Part shown: one piece after another, positions 1-9,939 of the stretch
Position numbering within the stretch: the stretch's first letter is position 1
Layout of the letters: every line of letters starts with the position of its first letter
Source: Actinomycetota bacterium
GTDB taxonomy: Bacteria; Actinomycetota; UBA4738; HRBIN12
DNA: 64,000 bases
Assembly: GCA_035640355.1 (NCBI GenBank)
Contig: DASQWI010000017.1
Span: 124,001 to 188,000, forward strand
Direction of reading: 5' to 3'
Made by a program: the position numbers and the translations under genes
Notes under the pieces: generated by a model
What the model saw: only the letters and a program-made list of their open reading frames with translations
What the model was told of the DNA's origin: nothing
The model's database searches: none

Positions 1-197
1 CCGCTCTCGCGGGGAGACGGGTGACGCCACACACGCTTCGACATTCGTTCGCGACGCACTTGCTGGAGGGAGGGGCAGACATTCGGGCTGTTCAGGAACT
101 TCTGGGGCACGCGAGCGTCGCGACGACCCAGCGGTACACGCATGTCTCTCGTGCGCGCCTGTTCGAGGCGTACCGACAGAGTCATCCGAGGGCATGA
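1..197 (+). CDS. xerC: Tyrosine recombinase XerC/XerD, C-terminal fragment
   Basis: The 5' end lies outside the window; 64 C-terminal residues are visible, read from base 3. They carry the catalytic core end of the phage-integrase family: [14 protein letters not shown] (the H-x-x-R box, with Arg and His), then LLGHAS (second His) and the nucleophile Tyr in TTQRYTHVS. Xer recombinases resolve chromosome dimers at dif. The stop overlaps the next start (ATGA at 194-197), so it is cotranscribed with the sigma factor gene, as in many actinobacteria. XerC rather than XerD is inferred from this neighbourhood only. Nothing suggests a prophage or island integrase. Confidence 0.9.
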   Translation, partial: ALAGRRVTPHTLRHSFATHLLEGGADIRAVQELLGHASVATTQRYTHVSRARLFEAYRQSHPRA

Positions 198-1105
198 TGG
201 CGCGCGCCACGAACACATCGGAGAAGCGGCCGAAGGCCGCGGGCAATGGCTCGTCGAAGGTCGTCGTGAAGGCGTCGACGAAGGTCGATCCGGTAACCGT
301 ATCGACCGCGTCGACAACCGTGCGCAGCGGGCGGCCCCAGCCCGACCCGACCGACGAGCTCTCCCGTCTGTGGCAGGAGTTCAAGCGAACCGCGTCGCCG
401 TCCGCGCGTGAGCGGTTGATCCTCCACTATGCGCCGCTCGTGAAGTACGTCGCGAGCCGTGTCGCGACAGGACTGCCGTCGAGCGTCGAGCAGGCCGACC
501 TCGTCTCATACGGGATGTTCGGCTTGATCGACGCGCTCGAGAAATTCGAGCCGCCGCGGGGCAACAAGTTCGAGACATACGCGATCCCCCGCATCAAGGG
601 CGCGATCATCGACGAGCTCCGCGCGATGGACTGGGTGCCGCGGTCGGTTCGGTTCAAGGCGCGCGAGATCGAGAAGGCGTACGCGGACCTCGAGTCGATC
701 CTGAAGCGCGCGCCGAGCGAGCGAGAGGTCGCCGAACGACTCGGCGTCTCGCTTCGCGAGCTGCACGACGTCATCAACCAGATCTCCTTCGTGTCGGTCT
801 TCGCTCTCGACGAGCTGCTCTCGGTGGGAACCGATCGCGGCGAGCAGATCTCGCTCCTCGACACGCTCGCCGATCGCGGTGTCGACCCCACGACGAGCCT
901 CGAGAGTCAGGAGACGCGCGGCATGCTCGCTGCCGCGATCAACTCGCTCTCCGAACGCGAGAAGATCGTCGTGACCCTGTACTACTTCGAGGGGCTCACG
1001 CTCGCAGAGATCGGCGACGTGCTCGGCGTCACGGAGTCGCGCGTCTGCCAGATCCATACGAAGGCGGTCGGGCAGCTGCGGTTGCAGTTCGTCGAGACCG
1101 ACTGA
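194..1105 (+). CDS. whiG: WhiG/FliA-family RNA polymerase sigma factor
   Basis: A 303-residue sigma-70 family protein. After a basic, low-complexity N-terminus of about 50 residues comes region 2 ([16 protein letters not shown], then [19 protein letters not shown] and [19 protein letters not shown]), the WhiG/FliA-type DWVPRSVR motif, region 3 ([12 protein letters not shown]) and region 4 ([23 protein letters not shown]). WhiG directs early sporulation genes in Streptomyces, FliA flagellar genes in motile bacteria; no flagellar genes are seen here, so the regulon is unknown. The start overlaps the xerC stop by 4 nt, and a second Met follows immediately. The N-terminal extension is longer than in typical WhiG, so translation may begin further in. 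Confidence 0.85.
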   Translation: MMARATNTSEKRPKAAGNGSSKVVVKASTKVDPVTVSTASTTVRSGRPQPDPTDELSRLWQEFKRTASPSARERLILHYAPLVKYVASRVATGLPSSVEQADLVSYGMFGLIDALEKFEPPRGNKFETYAIPRIKGAIIDELRAMDWVPRSVRFKAREIEKAYADLESILKRAPSEREVAERLGVSLRELHDVINQISFVSVFALDELLSVGTDRGEQISLLDTLADRGVDPTTSLESQETRGMLAAAINSLSEREKIVVTLYYFEGLTLAEIGDVLGVTESRVCQIHTKAVGQLRLQFVETD

Positions 1106-1204
1106 CGCTTCGCGATACACCATTGCGCTCGTTCGCACTGTGCGGCGCGTCACACCATCCGAAGACCCGTAAGGCTAAGGTTCGATGCCTCGAAGGAGGT
1201 GCGG

Positions 1205-1735
1205 GTGGGCGTCGTGGTTCCCTCCGTCCTCCCCCTTCTGCTCGCGTTGACCGTTACCGTGCCGGTCCGCGTCGTCGTGGAGTTGGGCGCCGCGGCGCCG
1301 ACGTCGGGGACGTGGGCGTGGCCCGTCGTCGGACCGGTCATGGGCACGTTCGATCCACCCGACACACCGTTCGGCGCGGGTCACCGCGGAATCGACATCG
1401 CGACAGGGGTCGGAACCGTCGTGATCGCTCCCGAGCCGGGCATCGTCGCGTTCGCCGGCAGGATCGGCGGTGAGCTGTTCGTGACGCTCGACCACGGTGC
1501 AGGGCTCACCAGCACCTACTCGTGGCTTTCGAGCAGCCTCGTCCGCAAGGGCGACTCGGTTCCCCGGGGCGCCGCCATCGCGTTGAGCGGGCGTGGACAT
1601 CCGGACTCGACAACGGCGCACCTGCATTTCGGCGTCCGGCGGGACGGGGTCTACCTCGATCCGCTGTCGTTCCTCGTGCCGCCGAACGTCTCCGAGTTCA
1701 TCCGCCTCGCGCCGCTGGACGACGTCGCCGCCTGA
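1205..1735 (+). CDS. Secreted M23-family metallopeptidase (LytM-type)
   Basis: A short (176-residue) peptidoglycan endopeptidase-like protein. An N-terminal hydrophobic stretch (VPSVLPLLLALTVTVPV) looks like a signal peptide or membrane anchor. The catalytic domain keeps the zinc ligands: GHRGIDIATG supplies His60 and Asp64, and AHLHFGVR supplies His139 and His141. M23 enzymes cleave cell-wall peptide cross-links; some only regulate other lytic enzymes, but with all ligands present this one is probably active. The start is GTG 1205, 5 nt after an AAGGAGG Shine-Dalgarno at 1193-1199; a GTG at 1199 sits inside that site and is unlikely. A whiG / M23 / rpsB order is common in actinobacteria. Confidence 0.85.
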   Translation: MGVVVPSVLPLLLALTVTVPVRVVVELGAAAPTSGTWAWPVVGPVMGTFDPPDTPFGAGHRGIDIATGVGTVVIAPEPGIVAFAGRIGGELFVTLDHGAGLTSTYSWLSSSLVRKGDSVPRGAAIALSGRGHPDSTTAHLHFGVRRDGVYLDPLSFLVPPNVSEFIRLAPLDDVAA

Positions 1736-1794
1736 CGCAGCTCGCGTCGCGGATCGACGGCGCGTCGATAGGATGAGCCGCTTCTCGACCTCTC

Positions 1795-3282
1795 ATGTCA
1801 CGGACGCGCTCGTTCCTGGCGAATGCATGCCGGCGCACGCCGGTCGTCGTCGTCTTTTCGGTCGCCGCGGTCGTTTCCTATGCGCTCGCCGCCGCGAGCT
1901 CGTTCGCACAAACGAGTGGTGGCGCCGAGTGGCCGCAGTTCCAGGGCGGGCCCGAACATCGTGGAGTATCCGAGAGCGGCCCGGCACCTCCGTATCGAAC
2001 CCGGTGGACGTTCACCAGCCCGGACGGATCGGGGCTCTCGGGCGCCGTCATCGTCGACGGCCTGGCGATCTCCGTTGGCCGCGCATCCGTGTACGCGGTC
2101 GACGTCGCGACGGGCGAGTTGGCGTGGGACGTCGCTCGCGCGGACGGACCGGTCTCGTCCCCCGCGATCGCGTCGGGGAGGCGGCTCACGTTGCTGTACG
2201 TCGACGGGGGAGCTTCGACCACACCGTCGCCGTCGCCCCCGCCCACGGAGGGGTCGCCCTCACCGTCGTCGGACGAGGAGGGCGAGGCGGTCGGCGCATC
2301 CCTCGTGGCGATCGGTCTGGAAGATCAAGCTGAGGTGTGGCGCGTGCCGCTCGGCGCCGAGTCTCGAAGCGGAGTCACGGTCGACGGCCAGGTCGCGTAC
2401 GTCGGAGACCAGGACGGAACGCTCTACGCCGTGGACGTCGCGGACGGCACGGTGCGATGGACGAGCGAGATGCCCGGACGCATCGACATCTCGATCGCGG
2501 CGTCGGACGGCCGCGCCGTGGCGATCTCGCGTGACGACGACTCGCGTCGTGTCGTCGTCGCCGCCTACGACGCCGACGACGGCGAACGCCTGTGGCAGAT
2601 CACGCCGCAGCTGAGCGCGACGGCGGCGTCATCCGCGGCGCTCACCGAAGACGCGGTGATCGTCGGCCTGGCGGACCGGCTCGTTCGCGCGTTCGGCGTC
2701 GAGGACGGAGAGGAGCGGTGGTCCTCGCTGGCGCTTCAGCTGTTCTCGCCGCTCACGGCGCCCGCCGTGGGCGAGGACGCGGTGTACGTGGCGGACATCG
2801 GCGGAGGGCTGTATCGGCTCGATCCCGTGGACGGCGATCGTGGATGGAGCTTCCAGTTCAACGAGGTCGTCGTGCGCAGTTCGCCCGTGATCATCGATCG
2901 CTGGGTGCTGCTCGGGCTCAACGATGGCCGACTGGTGGCCGTGGACGCGGCGTCCGGTCGACTCAACTGGCAGAGTGCCCCGTCGGAGGGGCTGGCAGGC
3001 ACGATCGCCGCCTCGTCCGAGGCGATCGTGGCGGTGAGGGGAGGCAACGACCCGGGACTCGTCGCGTTCGAGAACGACCCCGATGGCCGACTCATCGACG
3101 AGCCGTCGCCCACCGAGCTCGAGGCGGGCACGACGCTGACTCGTATCGCGGTCGCCAGCGTCATCGTGCTCGCCGCGGCGCTCGTCCCAGGCGTCCTGAT
3201 CCGCCGCCGCATGGGTGATCGGGCGCTCGTCGCCGCCGATGCCGGCGATGAAGCGGATGAAGAGCGGGAGGACGAAGCGTGA
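1795..3282 (+). CDS. Membrane-anchored PQQ-type beta-propeller protein
   Basis: A 495-residue protein with an N-terminal signal or anchor (residues about 15-40, ending ASSFAQ), repeated propeller blades and one C-terminal transmembrane helix (about 452-470, [20 protein letters not shown]) followed by RRRMG and an acidic tail. The blades show the PQQ/pyrrolo-quinoline-like pattern of repeated short strands, such as [26 protein letters not shown] and [14 protein letters not shown] Ser/Pro-rich acidic insert (about 140-160) interrupts one blade. This fits an extracytoplasmic scaffold (BamB-like fold) tethered to the membrane; no enzyme residues are evident. The stop overlaps the next gene by 4 nt, so the two products probably act together. 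Confidence 0.75.
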   Translation: MSRTRSFLANACRRTPVVVVFSVAAVVSYALAAASSFAQTSGGAEWPQFQGGPEHRGVSESGPAPPYRTRWTFTSPDGSGLSGAVIVDGLAISVGRASVYAVDVATGELAWDVARADGPVSSPAIASGRRLTLLYVDGGASTTPSPSPPPTEGSPSPSSDEEGEAVGASLVAIGLEDQAEVWRVPLGAESRSGVTVDGQVAYVGDQDGTLYAVDVADGTVRWTSEMPGRIDISIAASDGRAVAISRDDDSRRVVVAAYDADDGERLWQITPQLSATAASSAALTEDAVIVGLADRLVRAFGVEDGEERWSSLALQLFSPLTAPAVGEDAVYVADIGGGLYRLDPVDGDRGWSFQFNEVVVRSSPVIIDRWVLLGLNDGRLVAVDAASGRLNWQSAPSEGLAGTIAASSEAIVAVRGGNDPGLVAFENDPDGRLIDEPSPTELEAGTTLTRIAVASVIVLAAALVPGVLIRRRMGDRALVAADAGDEADEEREDEA

Positions 3283-4265
3283 GCTCGCGGAAAGGACGGC
3301 GACGAACCGGCCCTGCCCCCAAGGACGGACGGCGCGCGCCCGCGACGGATGCGGACGACGTTCGCGCCGCCGACCGGCCCCGAGGCCTGTTCGGTGGCGC
3401 GCTGTTCGGCTCCGGTCCGTCGCCATTGCCGCCGCTCGGGCGCTCCCTAGGGCGGGGGCTCCTCGCCGTCGCGTCGCAGCCGGCGCTCGTGGGGCTGGCC
3501 ATCGCACTCGTCGTCGCGGCGTGGATCGGCCTGATCACGCTCGGCTTCGAGGGGTCGCCCGGCAGGACTGTGGACCTGCTCGCGATGCCGCCGATCAGCA
3601 CGTACTTCGACCTCGGAACCGGCGCGAGCGTCTTCGGGTTCGGCTCGTCGTTCCTCATGTTCACCGGCCTCGCTCTGCTGCTGCGCGCGATCATCACGTC
3701 GGTGCTGACCGGCATGATCCTCGAGTCGCTGGAGGCTGGCCGAGTGACGCTCACCGGTGCGATCCTCGGGCTGCGCGCCTTCCCCACCGCGCTCGCCGTC
3801 TCGGTGCTGTCGTTCAGCCTGATCGTCGCGGGGAACATCGTGTTCCCCATTCTCGGGCCGGGGATCGGGTTCCTCGGCTTTGTGGCCGCGCTCGTCGCGG
3901 GCCTGTTCTTCCTGGGATTCGCCCCCGCGGCTGCGATCCGGGAAAGCCGTGGCGTCACCGAGTCACTGCGGCGATCGGGACGTGCCGCGATGCTTCCGGG
4001 GGGGCGACATCTCCTGCTGTGCACGCTCTACTTCTTCCTGGCACTCCCCGTCGTGGTCGGATTCGCCCCCGGCGGGGGCGAGATCACCGCGAATCCATCT
4101 CTGGTGTCGTGGGTGTTCGTGCTGGGCGTCAACGTCCTTCACGTGGCATTCATGGCCGCGTTCGCGTACCGGTGGGTGATCGCCGAGCCCAACGTGCCGG
4201 AGCAACCCGTCCCCCGGCGGCGGCAACCGGCCCGAGCGTCGGCCGGAGCGCGCGGGCGGCGGTAA
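3279..4265 (+). CDS. Multi-pass membrane protein of unknown function
   Basis: A 328-residue protein starting at GTG 3279 within the previous stop (GTGA). A basic, Pro-rich cytoplasmic N-terminus (residues 1-50) is followed by about six hydrophobic segments near residues 65-90, 115-140, 165-185, 190-215, 245-265 and 270-295, then a very Arg-rich tail ([17 protein letters not shown]). I do not recognise a specific family. The long insertion-rich core resembles actinobacterial YihY/DUF-type integral membrane proteins only in general character. Translational coupling to the propeller protein argues for a shared membrane complex. Basic N- and C-termini suggest both ends are cytoplasmic. Confidence 0.6.
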   Translation: MSSRKGRRRTGPAPKDGRRAPATDADDVRAADRPRGLFGGALFGSGPSPLPPLGRSLGRGLLAVASQPALVGLAIALVVAAWIGLITLGFEGSPGRTVDLLAMPPISTYFDLGTGASVFGFGSSFLMFTGLALLLRAIITSVLTGMILESLEAGRVTLTGAILGLRAFPTALAVSVLSFSLIVAGNIVFPILGPGIGFLGFVAALVAGLFFLGFAPAAAIRESRGVTESLRRSGRAAMLPGGRHLLLCTLYFFLALPVVVGFAPGGGEITANPSLVSWVFVLGVNVLHVAFMAAFAYRWVIAEPNVPEQPVPRRRQPARASAGARGRR

Positions 4266-4283
4266 GCCCTCGCGCATCGTCGC

Positions 4284-4411
4284 TGCTAGACTGCCCTCCG
4301 CCGGCGCCCAGAGGCGCCGAGCTCACACGTCCGAGGAGTCCTCGCGGGGTCCCGGCAACGGGCCGCGGCGGGCAGATCCGGGCGGAGGATGCAACCAGAA
4401 GGAGGAACATC
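4284..4411 (+). promoter_or_regulatory. rpsB promoter and structured leader
   Basis: The 146-nt gap before rpsB contains TGC-TAGACT (4284-4292), an extended -10 element with no convincing -35. It would start a leader of about 110 nt. Right after the expected start site is a perfect 7-bp GC stem, CGGCGCC (4302-4308) and GGCGCCG (4313-4319), with a CAGA loop and no T-run, so it is not an intrinsic terminator. S2 leaders are autoregulatory in other bacteria; that role here is inference. The ribosome-binding site AAGGAGG lies at 4399-4405. Confidence 0.45.
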
Positions 4412-5197
4412 GTGCCCGTCGTCACCAGACGGGAGCTCCTCGAGGCGGGCGTTCACTTCGGGCACCAGACGAGACGCTGGAACCCAAAGATGGGCCGCTA
4501 CCTGTACGGGGAACGCTCCGGCATCTACATCGTCGACCTCGAGAAGACCCTGTCGGGCCTAGAGGAGGCATACGGATTCGTCCGCGATGTCGGCCGGCGG
4601 AACGGCGTCGTGCTGTTCGTGGGGACGAAGAAGCAGGCGCAAGAGGTCATCGCGGAGAGCGCCACGCGCGTCGGCATGCCCTACGTCACGACCCGGTGGC
4701 TCGGCGGCATGCTCACGAACTTCCAAACGGTCTCGCGGCGACTGCTCCGGCTGCGCGAGCTACGCGAGATGGAGCGGACGGGCGCCTTCGACTACCTACC
4801 GAAGAAGGAGGCCATCAGACTCCGGCACGAGAAGGAGAAGCTCGAGCGGAACCTGGGTGGGATGCAGAGCCTGGAGCGCCTTCCCGACGCCGTCTTCGTC
4901 ATCGACACCAAGAAGGAGCACATCGCCGTGAACGAGGCGCGCAAGCTCGGCGTGCCCGTCATCGCCATCGTCGACACGAACTGCGACCCCGACGAGGTCG
5001 ACTTCGTGATCCCCGGCAACGACGACGCCATCCGTTCGGTCGCCCTCGTCACGAGGATCGTTGCCGACGCGCTCGCCGAAGGTCGGCAGATCGGGCGCGA
5101 GGCCGTCGTCACCCGCGCCACCGGTCCGGAGATCGAGCCGGAGCCCGAGCCAGCTACCCCCGCCATGCAGGCCGCGACGACCGAGGCGACCGACTGA
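4412..5197 (+). CDS. rpsB: 30S ribosomal protein S2
   Basis: A 261-residue S2 with typical landmarks: [19 protein letters not shown] at the N-terminus, then IDLEKT-type segment [30 protein letters not shown], the long helical hairpin around residues 115-150 and [13 protein letters not shown]. It assembles late on the small-subunit body and helps S1-type interactions. The start is GTG 4412, placed by AAGGAGG about 6 nt upstream; an open frame extends further upstream but lacks S2 similarity. A Glu/Pro-rich C-terminal tail ([11 protein letters not shown]) is common in actinobacteria. The stop overlaps the tsf start by 1 nt (TGATG). Confidence 0.97.
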   Translation: MPVVTRRELLEAGVHFGHQTRRWNPKMGRYLYGERSGIYIVDLEKTLSGLEEAYGFVRDVGRRNGVVLFVGTKKQAQEVIAESATRVGMPYVTTRWLGGMLTNFQTVSRRLLRLRELREMERTGAFDYLPKKEAIRLRHEKEKLERNLGGMQSLERLPDAVFVIDTKKEHIAVNEARKLGVPVIAIVDTNCDPDEVDFVIPGNDDAIRSVALVTRIVADALAEGRQIGREAVVTRATGPEIEPEPEPATPAMQAATTEATD

Positions 5198-5805
5198 TGG
5201 CCGATATCCCGGCGGCGCTCGTCAAGCAGCTCCGCGACATGACCGGCGCGGGGATGATGGACGCCAAGCGCGCCTTGCAGGACGCGGACGGCGACGTCGA
5301 CAAGGCCGTGGTGCTACTCCGCGAACGCGGCCTGGCCTCGATCGGCAAGCGCGCCGGTCGCGCCGCCAACCAGGGGCGGATCGAGTCGTACATCCACTTC
5401 AACAACACGGTGGGCTCACTCGTCGAGGTGAACTGCGAGACCGACTTCGTCGCCAACACCGATGACTTCAAGCAGCTCGCGAAGGACATCGCGCTGCACG
5501 TCGCGAGCCCGCTCGCGCCTCAGTACCTCACGCGTGACGACGTTCCGTCCGCCGTCGCCGACGGCGAGCGCCACGTCTACGAGGTGCAGGCGAAGGAGAC
5601 GGGAAAGCCGGACCACGTCCTGGCGAACATCGTCGAAGGGAAGATGAAGTCCTTCTACGAGGAGACCGTCCTGCTCGACCAGAAGTTCGTGAAGGACGAC
5701 GGCCGGACGATCCAGCAGTTGCTCGACGAGGTCTCGACCAAGGTCGGCGAGAAGGTGGCCGTGCGCCGCTTCGTCCGGTACAGGCTCGGCGAGGATGCGG
5801 GCTGA
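5197..5805 (+). CDS. tsf: Translation elongation factor Ts
   Basis: A 202-residue EF-Ts, the short form also found in Thermus and many actinobacteria, with a single core subdomain rather than the longer E. coli type. The N-terminal UBA-like module carries [20 protein letters not shown], followed by the core motif [11 protein letters not shown] and the C-terminal [11 protein letters not shown]. It recharges EF-Tu with GTP. ATG 5197 overlaps the rpsB stop, the classic rpsB-tsf operon arrangement. The gene runs almost directly into pyrH, ensuring coordinated expression. Confidence 0.97.
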   Translation: MADIPAALVKQLRDMTGAGMMDAKRALQDADGDVDKAVVLLRERGLASIGKRAGRAANQGRIESYIHFNNTVGSLVEVNCETDFVANTDDFKQLAKDIALHVASPLAPQYLTRDDVPSAVADGERHVYEVQAKETGKPDHVLANIVEGKMKSFYEETVLLDQKFVKDDGRTIQQLLDEVSTKVGEKVAVRRFVRYRLGEDAG

Positions 5806-5815
5806 AGGGGGGCCG

Positions 5816-6565
5816 GTGTCGGAGGATCCTCACGTCGAGAACGCCGCCCGGCCGATGTACCGCCGCGTCCTGCTGAAGCTTTCCGGGGACGCGTTCGCTC
5901 CCGCCGACACCGGGTACGGCATCTCGACCGCCGCGACCGGGATGCTCGCCCATGAGCTCGCCGACGTCGTCGACATCGGAGTCCAGTGCGCGGTCGTCGT
6001 CGGCGGGGGCAACATCTTCCGCGGGCGTCAGGCGCCCGACATCGACCGCTCCCGTGCCGACTACATGGGCATGCTGGCGACGGTGATGAACGCGCTCGCG
6101 CTGCAGGACGCGCTTGAGAAGGTCCACGTGGCGACGCGGGTTCAGACGGCGATCCACATGGCTCAGATCGCCGAACCTTACATCCCGCTCCGCGCGACGC
6201 GGCACCTCGAGAAGGGCCGGGTGGTCATCTTCGCCGCGGGCATCGGCGTGCCGTACTTCTCGACCGACACGACGGCCGCGCAGAGAGCGCTCGAGATCGG
6301 CGCACAGGCGCTGCTGAAGGGCACGAAGGTGGATGGTGTCTACACGGCTGACCCGCACGTCGATCCGAACGCCAGCCGGTTCGACTCGATCGAGTACCTC
6401 GACGTGCTCCGCGAGGGCTACCAGGTGATGGACGCCACCGCGATCACCCTCTGCATGGAGAACAAGCTGCCGATCATCGTCTTCGACTTCCGTACGGAGA
6501 ACAACATCCGGCGCGCCGTCGCGGGCGAACCGATCGGAACGCTCGTCCACGGTGGTGGGGCGTGA
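5816..6565 (+). CDS. pyrH: Uridylate kinase (UMP kinase)
   Basis: A 249-residue amino-acid-kinase fold protein that phosphorylates UMP to UDP. Visible signatures are [13 protein letters not shown] (phosphate loop), [30 protein letters not shown], and the nucleotide-binding [15 protein letters not shown] and [13 protein letters not shown] segments. GTG 5816 is preferred because GAAGGGGGG ends 4-5 nt upstream; an ATG at 5795 would overlap tsf and lacks a site. Neighbouring tsf, pyrH and frr is one of the most conserved bacterial clusters. The stop overlaps the frr start (GTGA). Confidence 0.97.
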   Translation: MSEDPHVENAARPMYRRVLLKLSGDAFAPADTGYGISTAATGMLAHELADVVDIGVQCAVVVGGGNIFRGRQAPDIDRSRADYMGMLATVMNALALQDALEKVHVATRVQTAIHMAQIAEPYIPLRATRHLEKGRVVIFAAGIGVPYFSTDTTAAQRALEIGAQALLKGTKVDGVYTADPHVDPNASRFDSIEYLDVLREGYQVMDATAITLCMENKLPIIVFDFRTENNIRRAVAGEPIGTLVHGGGA

Positions 6566-7122
6566 CCGTCGACTCCGCGCTCAAGGACGCAACCGACAAG
6601 ATGAACAAGGCCATTTCGGTGCTCAAGGACGAGTTGGCCGGGATCCGGACGGGACGAGCGACGCCGGCCTTGCTCTCACGGATCGTGGTGGACTATTACG
6701 GGACGCAGGTGCCCATCCAGCAGCTCGCGTCGTTCAGCGTTCCCGAACCCCGGACCCTCGTCATCACGCCGTACGACCGGAACGCGATCGCCGCCATGGA
6801 AAAGGCCATCATGTCGAGCGACGTCGGGATCACGCCTGGCAACGACGGAACCGTCATCAGGCTGAGCTTCCCACCCCTGACGGAGGAGCGCCGCAAGGAC
6901 CTCATCAAGCTGGTCCACAATCGCGGCGAGGAGGGCAGGGTTGCCGTCCGGAACATCCGCCGGCACACCAAGGAGGAGCTCGAAGGGCTTGAGCGCGAAG
7001 GCGGCATCTCCCAAGATGACCTGGTCCGGTCGGAGAAGGAGCTCCAGAAGGTCACCGACAAGCACGTGGCCGAGATCGACGAGGTCGTCGCGCACAAGGA
7101 CCGCGAGCTGAAGGAGATCTAG
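6562..7122 (+). CDS. frr: Ribosome recycling factor
   Basis: A 186-residue RRF of standard length, mimicking tRNA shape: a three-helix bundle (N-terminal [20 protein letters not shown] and the C-terminal half from about 105) and a small domain near residues 31-104 that includes [14 protein letters not shown] and [18 protein letters not shown]. Together with EF-G it splits post-termination ribosomes. The GTG start at 6562 overlaps the pyrH stop by 4 nt and the frr stop overlaps cdsA by 1 nt, so translation is coupled along the whole operon. Confidence 0.97.
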   Translation: MTVDSALKDATDKMNKAISVLKDELAGIRTGRATPALLSRIVVDYYGTQVPIQQLASFSVPEPRTLVITPYDRNAIAAMEKAIMSSDVGITPGNDGTVIRLSFPPLTEERRKDLIKLVHNRGEEGRVAVRNIRRHTKEELEGLEREGGISQDDLVRSEKELQKVTDKHVAEIDEVVAHKDRELKEI

Positions 7123-8651
7123 TGCCGGAGGACGAGGAGCGGGGCCAGGGCGAACAGCTCTTCGAGGACCTGGACAAGTTCTTCGCGCCCATTCAAGACG
7201 TCGACTGGCCCGAGTCGACCGACGATCGGTCGGCGGAGACCGGATCGCGCGCCGCTCCGCGCCCGGAGGAAACGGCCGGATCTGAAGCCGAGCAGCCGCT
7301 CCGCATCCAGGACGTCGACGAGGACGAAACCGAGACGTCGTCGGTCGGTCAGGAGGACGTGTTCGCGTCGCCTCCGACCGAGCGCGACGAGCCGAATGAC
7401 GACGCTGACGGGGTATCCGCGCACCTGCTCGAGTCCGAGGCGGACGATGACGATGCGATCACCCGGGAGGCGTTGTCACGGGCGCCCGGAGCATACGTCG
7501 ACCTCCCGGGCCCCGACGAGAACGACGACGAACCGGTCGTCGCCGAGCTCGACGAACCGAGCGCCGCTACCGACCGCGCCCCCGACCTCGAGTCGGTCGA
7601 GGCGGCCGCGGACCGATTCGCCGCATCGGTCCGCGACGAGGTGAATGTGGGCGCGCCATCCGGCGCGACGGAGGAGATCCAGATCGCGGCCCTCCTCGGG
7701 GACGAGGAGGACGAAGAGGTCGAACCGGCTCGAGTCGAGGCTTCACGCACCGTGCGACTCGGTTCAGAGGGACTCGGCGGTCCCAGCTGGCAGGAACCGA
7801 CCGCGCTCGAGGTCGGCGCCGATACCGAGCGCGTCAGCGCCGGACGCGACGTGCCGATGGCGTTCCTCACCGGGCTGGTACTCACCGTTCTCGCGCTCGG
7901 CGCGATCGCGATCGGGCCGGGGCCATTCGCGGTGGTGGCAAGCATCTTGGTTCTGCTCGCGCAGGGCGAGTTCTACTTCGCGTTGCAAAAGCGCCATTAC
8001 CAGCCGGCAACTGCGCTCGGTCTCGCGGCGGGTGCGCTCATGCTCGGCGCCGCGTACTACCGGGGCGAGGCGGCGATGCTGGTCGTCCTGGCACTCACGG
8101 TCGTCGCGACGTTCCTTTGGTACATGACGGTGCCGCCGCCGCATCGTCGCAACGTCGTGTCGAACATCGGGCTGACGCTCCTCGGCGTGGCGTACATTCC
8201 GCTGCTGGCGGGGTACGCGCTCGCAGTTCTGGAGCTCACGGACGGACGAGCCTTGGCGCTCTCCATCATCGGGCTCACCGTGGCGTACGACATCGCCGCG
8301 TTCGTCGTCGGAACGTGGTGGGGAAGCCGGCCGCTCGCACCCAACATCAGTCCCAAGAAGTCGTGGGAGGGGGCGATCGGCGCCACCTTCGTCGTCGCGG
8401 CCATCGCGATCGGAGCCGTCGCGCCGGCGGTCGGGCTGCTGGACACGATTCCGGCCTCGGTCGGTCTCGCCGTCGTCGTCAGTATCTTCGCCCCGCTCGG
8501 CGACCTGGCCGAGTCGCTGTTGAAGCGGGACCTCGACCTCAAGGACATGGGCGGCGTGCTTCCGGGTCACGGCGGCGTGCTCGACCGTATCGACGCTCTG
8601 CTGTTCGTGGCGCCCGCGGCGTTCATGTATCTGCGCGTCCTGCTGCTCTAA
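7122..8651 (+). CDS. cdsA: Phosphatidate cytidylyltransferase with long acidic N-terminus
   Basis: A 509-residue protein. The C-terminal half (about 245-509) is CdsA, the membrane enzyme making CDP-diacylglycerol from phosphatidic acid and CTP. It has about eight hydrophobic segments and the family signature SLLKRDLDLKDMGGVLPGH, with the acidic/His metal-binding residues continuing through GGVLDRID. The N-terminal about 240 residues are strongly acidic, low in hydrophobics and probably disordered; actinobacterial CdsA often carries such an extension, but this one is long. The start overlaps the frr stop by 1 nt (TAGTG). No uppS lies between frr and cdsA, which fits actinobacterial rather than proteobacterial order. 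Confidence 0.93.
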   Translation: MPEDEERGQGEQLFEDLDKFFAPIQDVDWPESTDDRSAETGSRAAPRPEETAGSEAEQPLRIQDVDEDETETSSVGQEDVFASPPTERDEPNDDADGVSAHLLESEADDDDAITREALSRAPGAYVDLPGPDENDDEPVVAELDEPSAATDRAPDLESVEAAADRFAASVRDEVNVGAPSGATEEIQIAALLGDEEDEEVEPARVEASRTVRLGSEGLGGPSWQEPTALEVGADTERVSAGRDVPMAFLTGLVLTVLALGAIAIGPGPFAVVASILVLLAQGEFYFALQKRHYQPATALGLAAGALMLGAAYYRGEAAMLVVLALTVVATFLWYMTVPPPHRRNVVSNIGLTLLGVAYIPLLAGYALAVLELTDGRALALSIIGLTVAYDIAAFVVGTWWGSRPLAPNISPKKSWEGAIGATFVVAAIAIGAVAPAVGLLDTIPASVGLAVVVSIFAPLGDLAESLLKRDLDLKDMGGVLPGHGGVLDRIDALLFVAPAAFMYLRVLLL

Positions 8652-8756
8652 CACTCGGCACTTCACTCGGGGCCGCAGATCGTTCGCCTTCGCTCACCGC
8701 GCGACCCGCACCCGGGCTCCGGTGAACTGGTTCCCGTGAATCCAGCCGCTCCGGGG

Positions 8757-8762
8757 TACTCT
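8757..8762 (+). promoter_or_regulatory. -10 element (TACTCT) for leaderless dxr
   Basis: TACTCT ends exactly 7 nt before the GTG of dxr and there is no Shine-Dalgarno, so the transcript would start at or within a base or two of the start codon. No clear -35 is visible. The rest of the 118-nt cdsA-dxr gap (8652-8769) shows nothing else recognisable. Confidence 0.5.
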
Positions 8763-8769
8763 TGAGTCC

Positions 8770-9930
8770 GTGCGCACGCTCATCATCCTCGGGTCGACGG
8801 GGTCGATCGGCACGCAGGCGCTCGACGTCGTCAGGCGCAACCCCGACCGATTCCGCGTGGTTGGACTGTCGGCGGGAACCAACCATGAACTTCTCGTCGG
8901 TCAGATCCGCGAGTTCCTGCCGCCGCACGTCGCCATCGCGGACGAGGAGGCCGCCTCGGATCTTCGAGAGCGGCTCGCCGGCATCCGCGGCGTGGAGGTC
9001 CACGTCGGCCCGAACGCCGCCGAGACGCTGGCGCGCGACGCGGAGGCGGACATGGTCCTCAACGCGCTCGTCGGTGCGGCCGGGCTGGGGCCGACACTGG
9101 CCACGCTTCAGGCGGGCAAAACGCTCCTGCTCGCGAACAAGGAGAGCCTCGTCGTCGGCGGCGAGCTCGTCTTGGACCTCATCAAGGGCGAGCCCGAGCG
9201 GCTGATCCCGGTCGATTCCGAACACGCCGCGCTCGCGCAGTCGTTGCGTGGCGAGCGGCGCGAGGACGTCAAGCGCGTGATCCTGACCGGCTCGGGCGGT
9301 CCGTTCCGCGGGTGGACCCGCTCGGAGCTGGCGAAGGCCTCGGTGAAGGAGGCGCTCGCGCACCCGGTGTGGCAGATGGGCCCCAAGATCACGATCGATT
9401 CGGCGACGCTCATGAACAAGGGCCTCGAGGTGATCGAGGCGCACTACCTGTTCCGCCTCGATTACTCGCAGATCCATGTGGTGATCCACCCTCAAGGTCT
9501 CATCCACGCGCTCGTCGAGTTCCGCGACGGGTCGATGCAGGCGCAGTTCTCGTTGCCGGACATGCGTCTTCCGATCCAGCACGCGCTCGCGTGGCCCGAG
9601 CGGCTGCCGACCGGCGTCGGCTCGGTTCCGCTCGTCGACAGCACGCTCACCTTCGAACCCGTCGATCGCGAGGCATTCCAGGCCATCGACCTCGCCTACC
9701 GCGTGGGCGAGCTCGGCCTGACGTTTCCCGCGGTGATGAGCGCGGCGAACGAGGTGGCGGTCATGGGGTTCCTGGAGGGGAAGATCCCGCTCACCCGCAT
9801 CGTCGAGATCGCGCAGGCGGTCGTCGACGAGCACCAGGCGCCGTCATCGGTGGTGTCCGTAGTGAACCTCGAGCGCGCCGACGCCTGGGCGCGCAAGCGC
9901 GCCGCCGAGATCATCGAGGCGCCGCGGTAA
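8770..9930 (+). CDS. dxr: 1-deoxy-D-xylulose 5-phosphate reductoisomerase
   Basis: A 386-residue enzyme of the MEP isoprenoid pathway, converting DXP to MEP with NADPH and a divalent metal. The N-terminal Rossmann motif is ILGSTGSIGTQALDVV; the metal/substrate region includes VDSEHAALAQSL (Asp and Glu ligands), LTGSGGPFRGW and ALAHPVWQMGPKITIDSATLMNKGLE with conserved His, Trp, Met and Asn-Lys-Gly-Leu-Glu. It begins a transcription unit with rseP just 9 nt downstream, and ispG of the same pathway lies about 4 kb further on. The GTG start is supported by a -10 hexamer 7 nt upstream, giving a probably leaderless message. Confidence 0.96.
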   Translation: MRTLIILGSTGSIGTQALDVVRRNPDRFRVVGLSAGTNHELLVGQIREFLPPHVAIADEEAASDLRERLAGIRGVEVHVGPNAAETLARDAEADMVLNALVGAAGLGPTLATLQAGKTLLLANKESLVVGGELVLDLIKGEPERLIPVDSEHAALAQSLRGERREDVKRVILTGSGGPFRGWTRSELAKASVKEALAHPVWQMGPKITIDSATLMNKGLEVIEAHYLFRLDYSQIHVVIHPQGLIHALVEFRDGSMQAQFSLPDMRLPIQHALAWPERLPTGVGSVPLVDSTLTFEPVDREAFQAIDLAYRVGELGLTFPAVMSAANEVAVMGFLEGKIPLTRIVEIAQAVVDEHQAPSSVVSVVNLERADAWARKRAAEIIEAPR

Positions 9931-9939
9931 GGCCCAACA

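Noticed and set aside
1-197. Tyrosine recombinase at the window edge as a mark of an integrated element
   Set aside because: Sequence and neighbourhood (whiG, rpsB) are those of the housekeeping Xer recombinase; no attachment repeats or phage genes are present.
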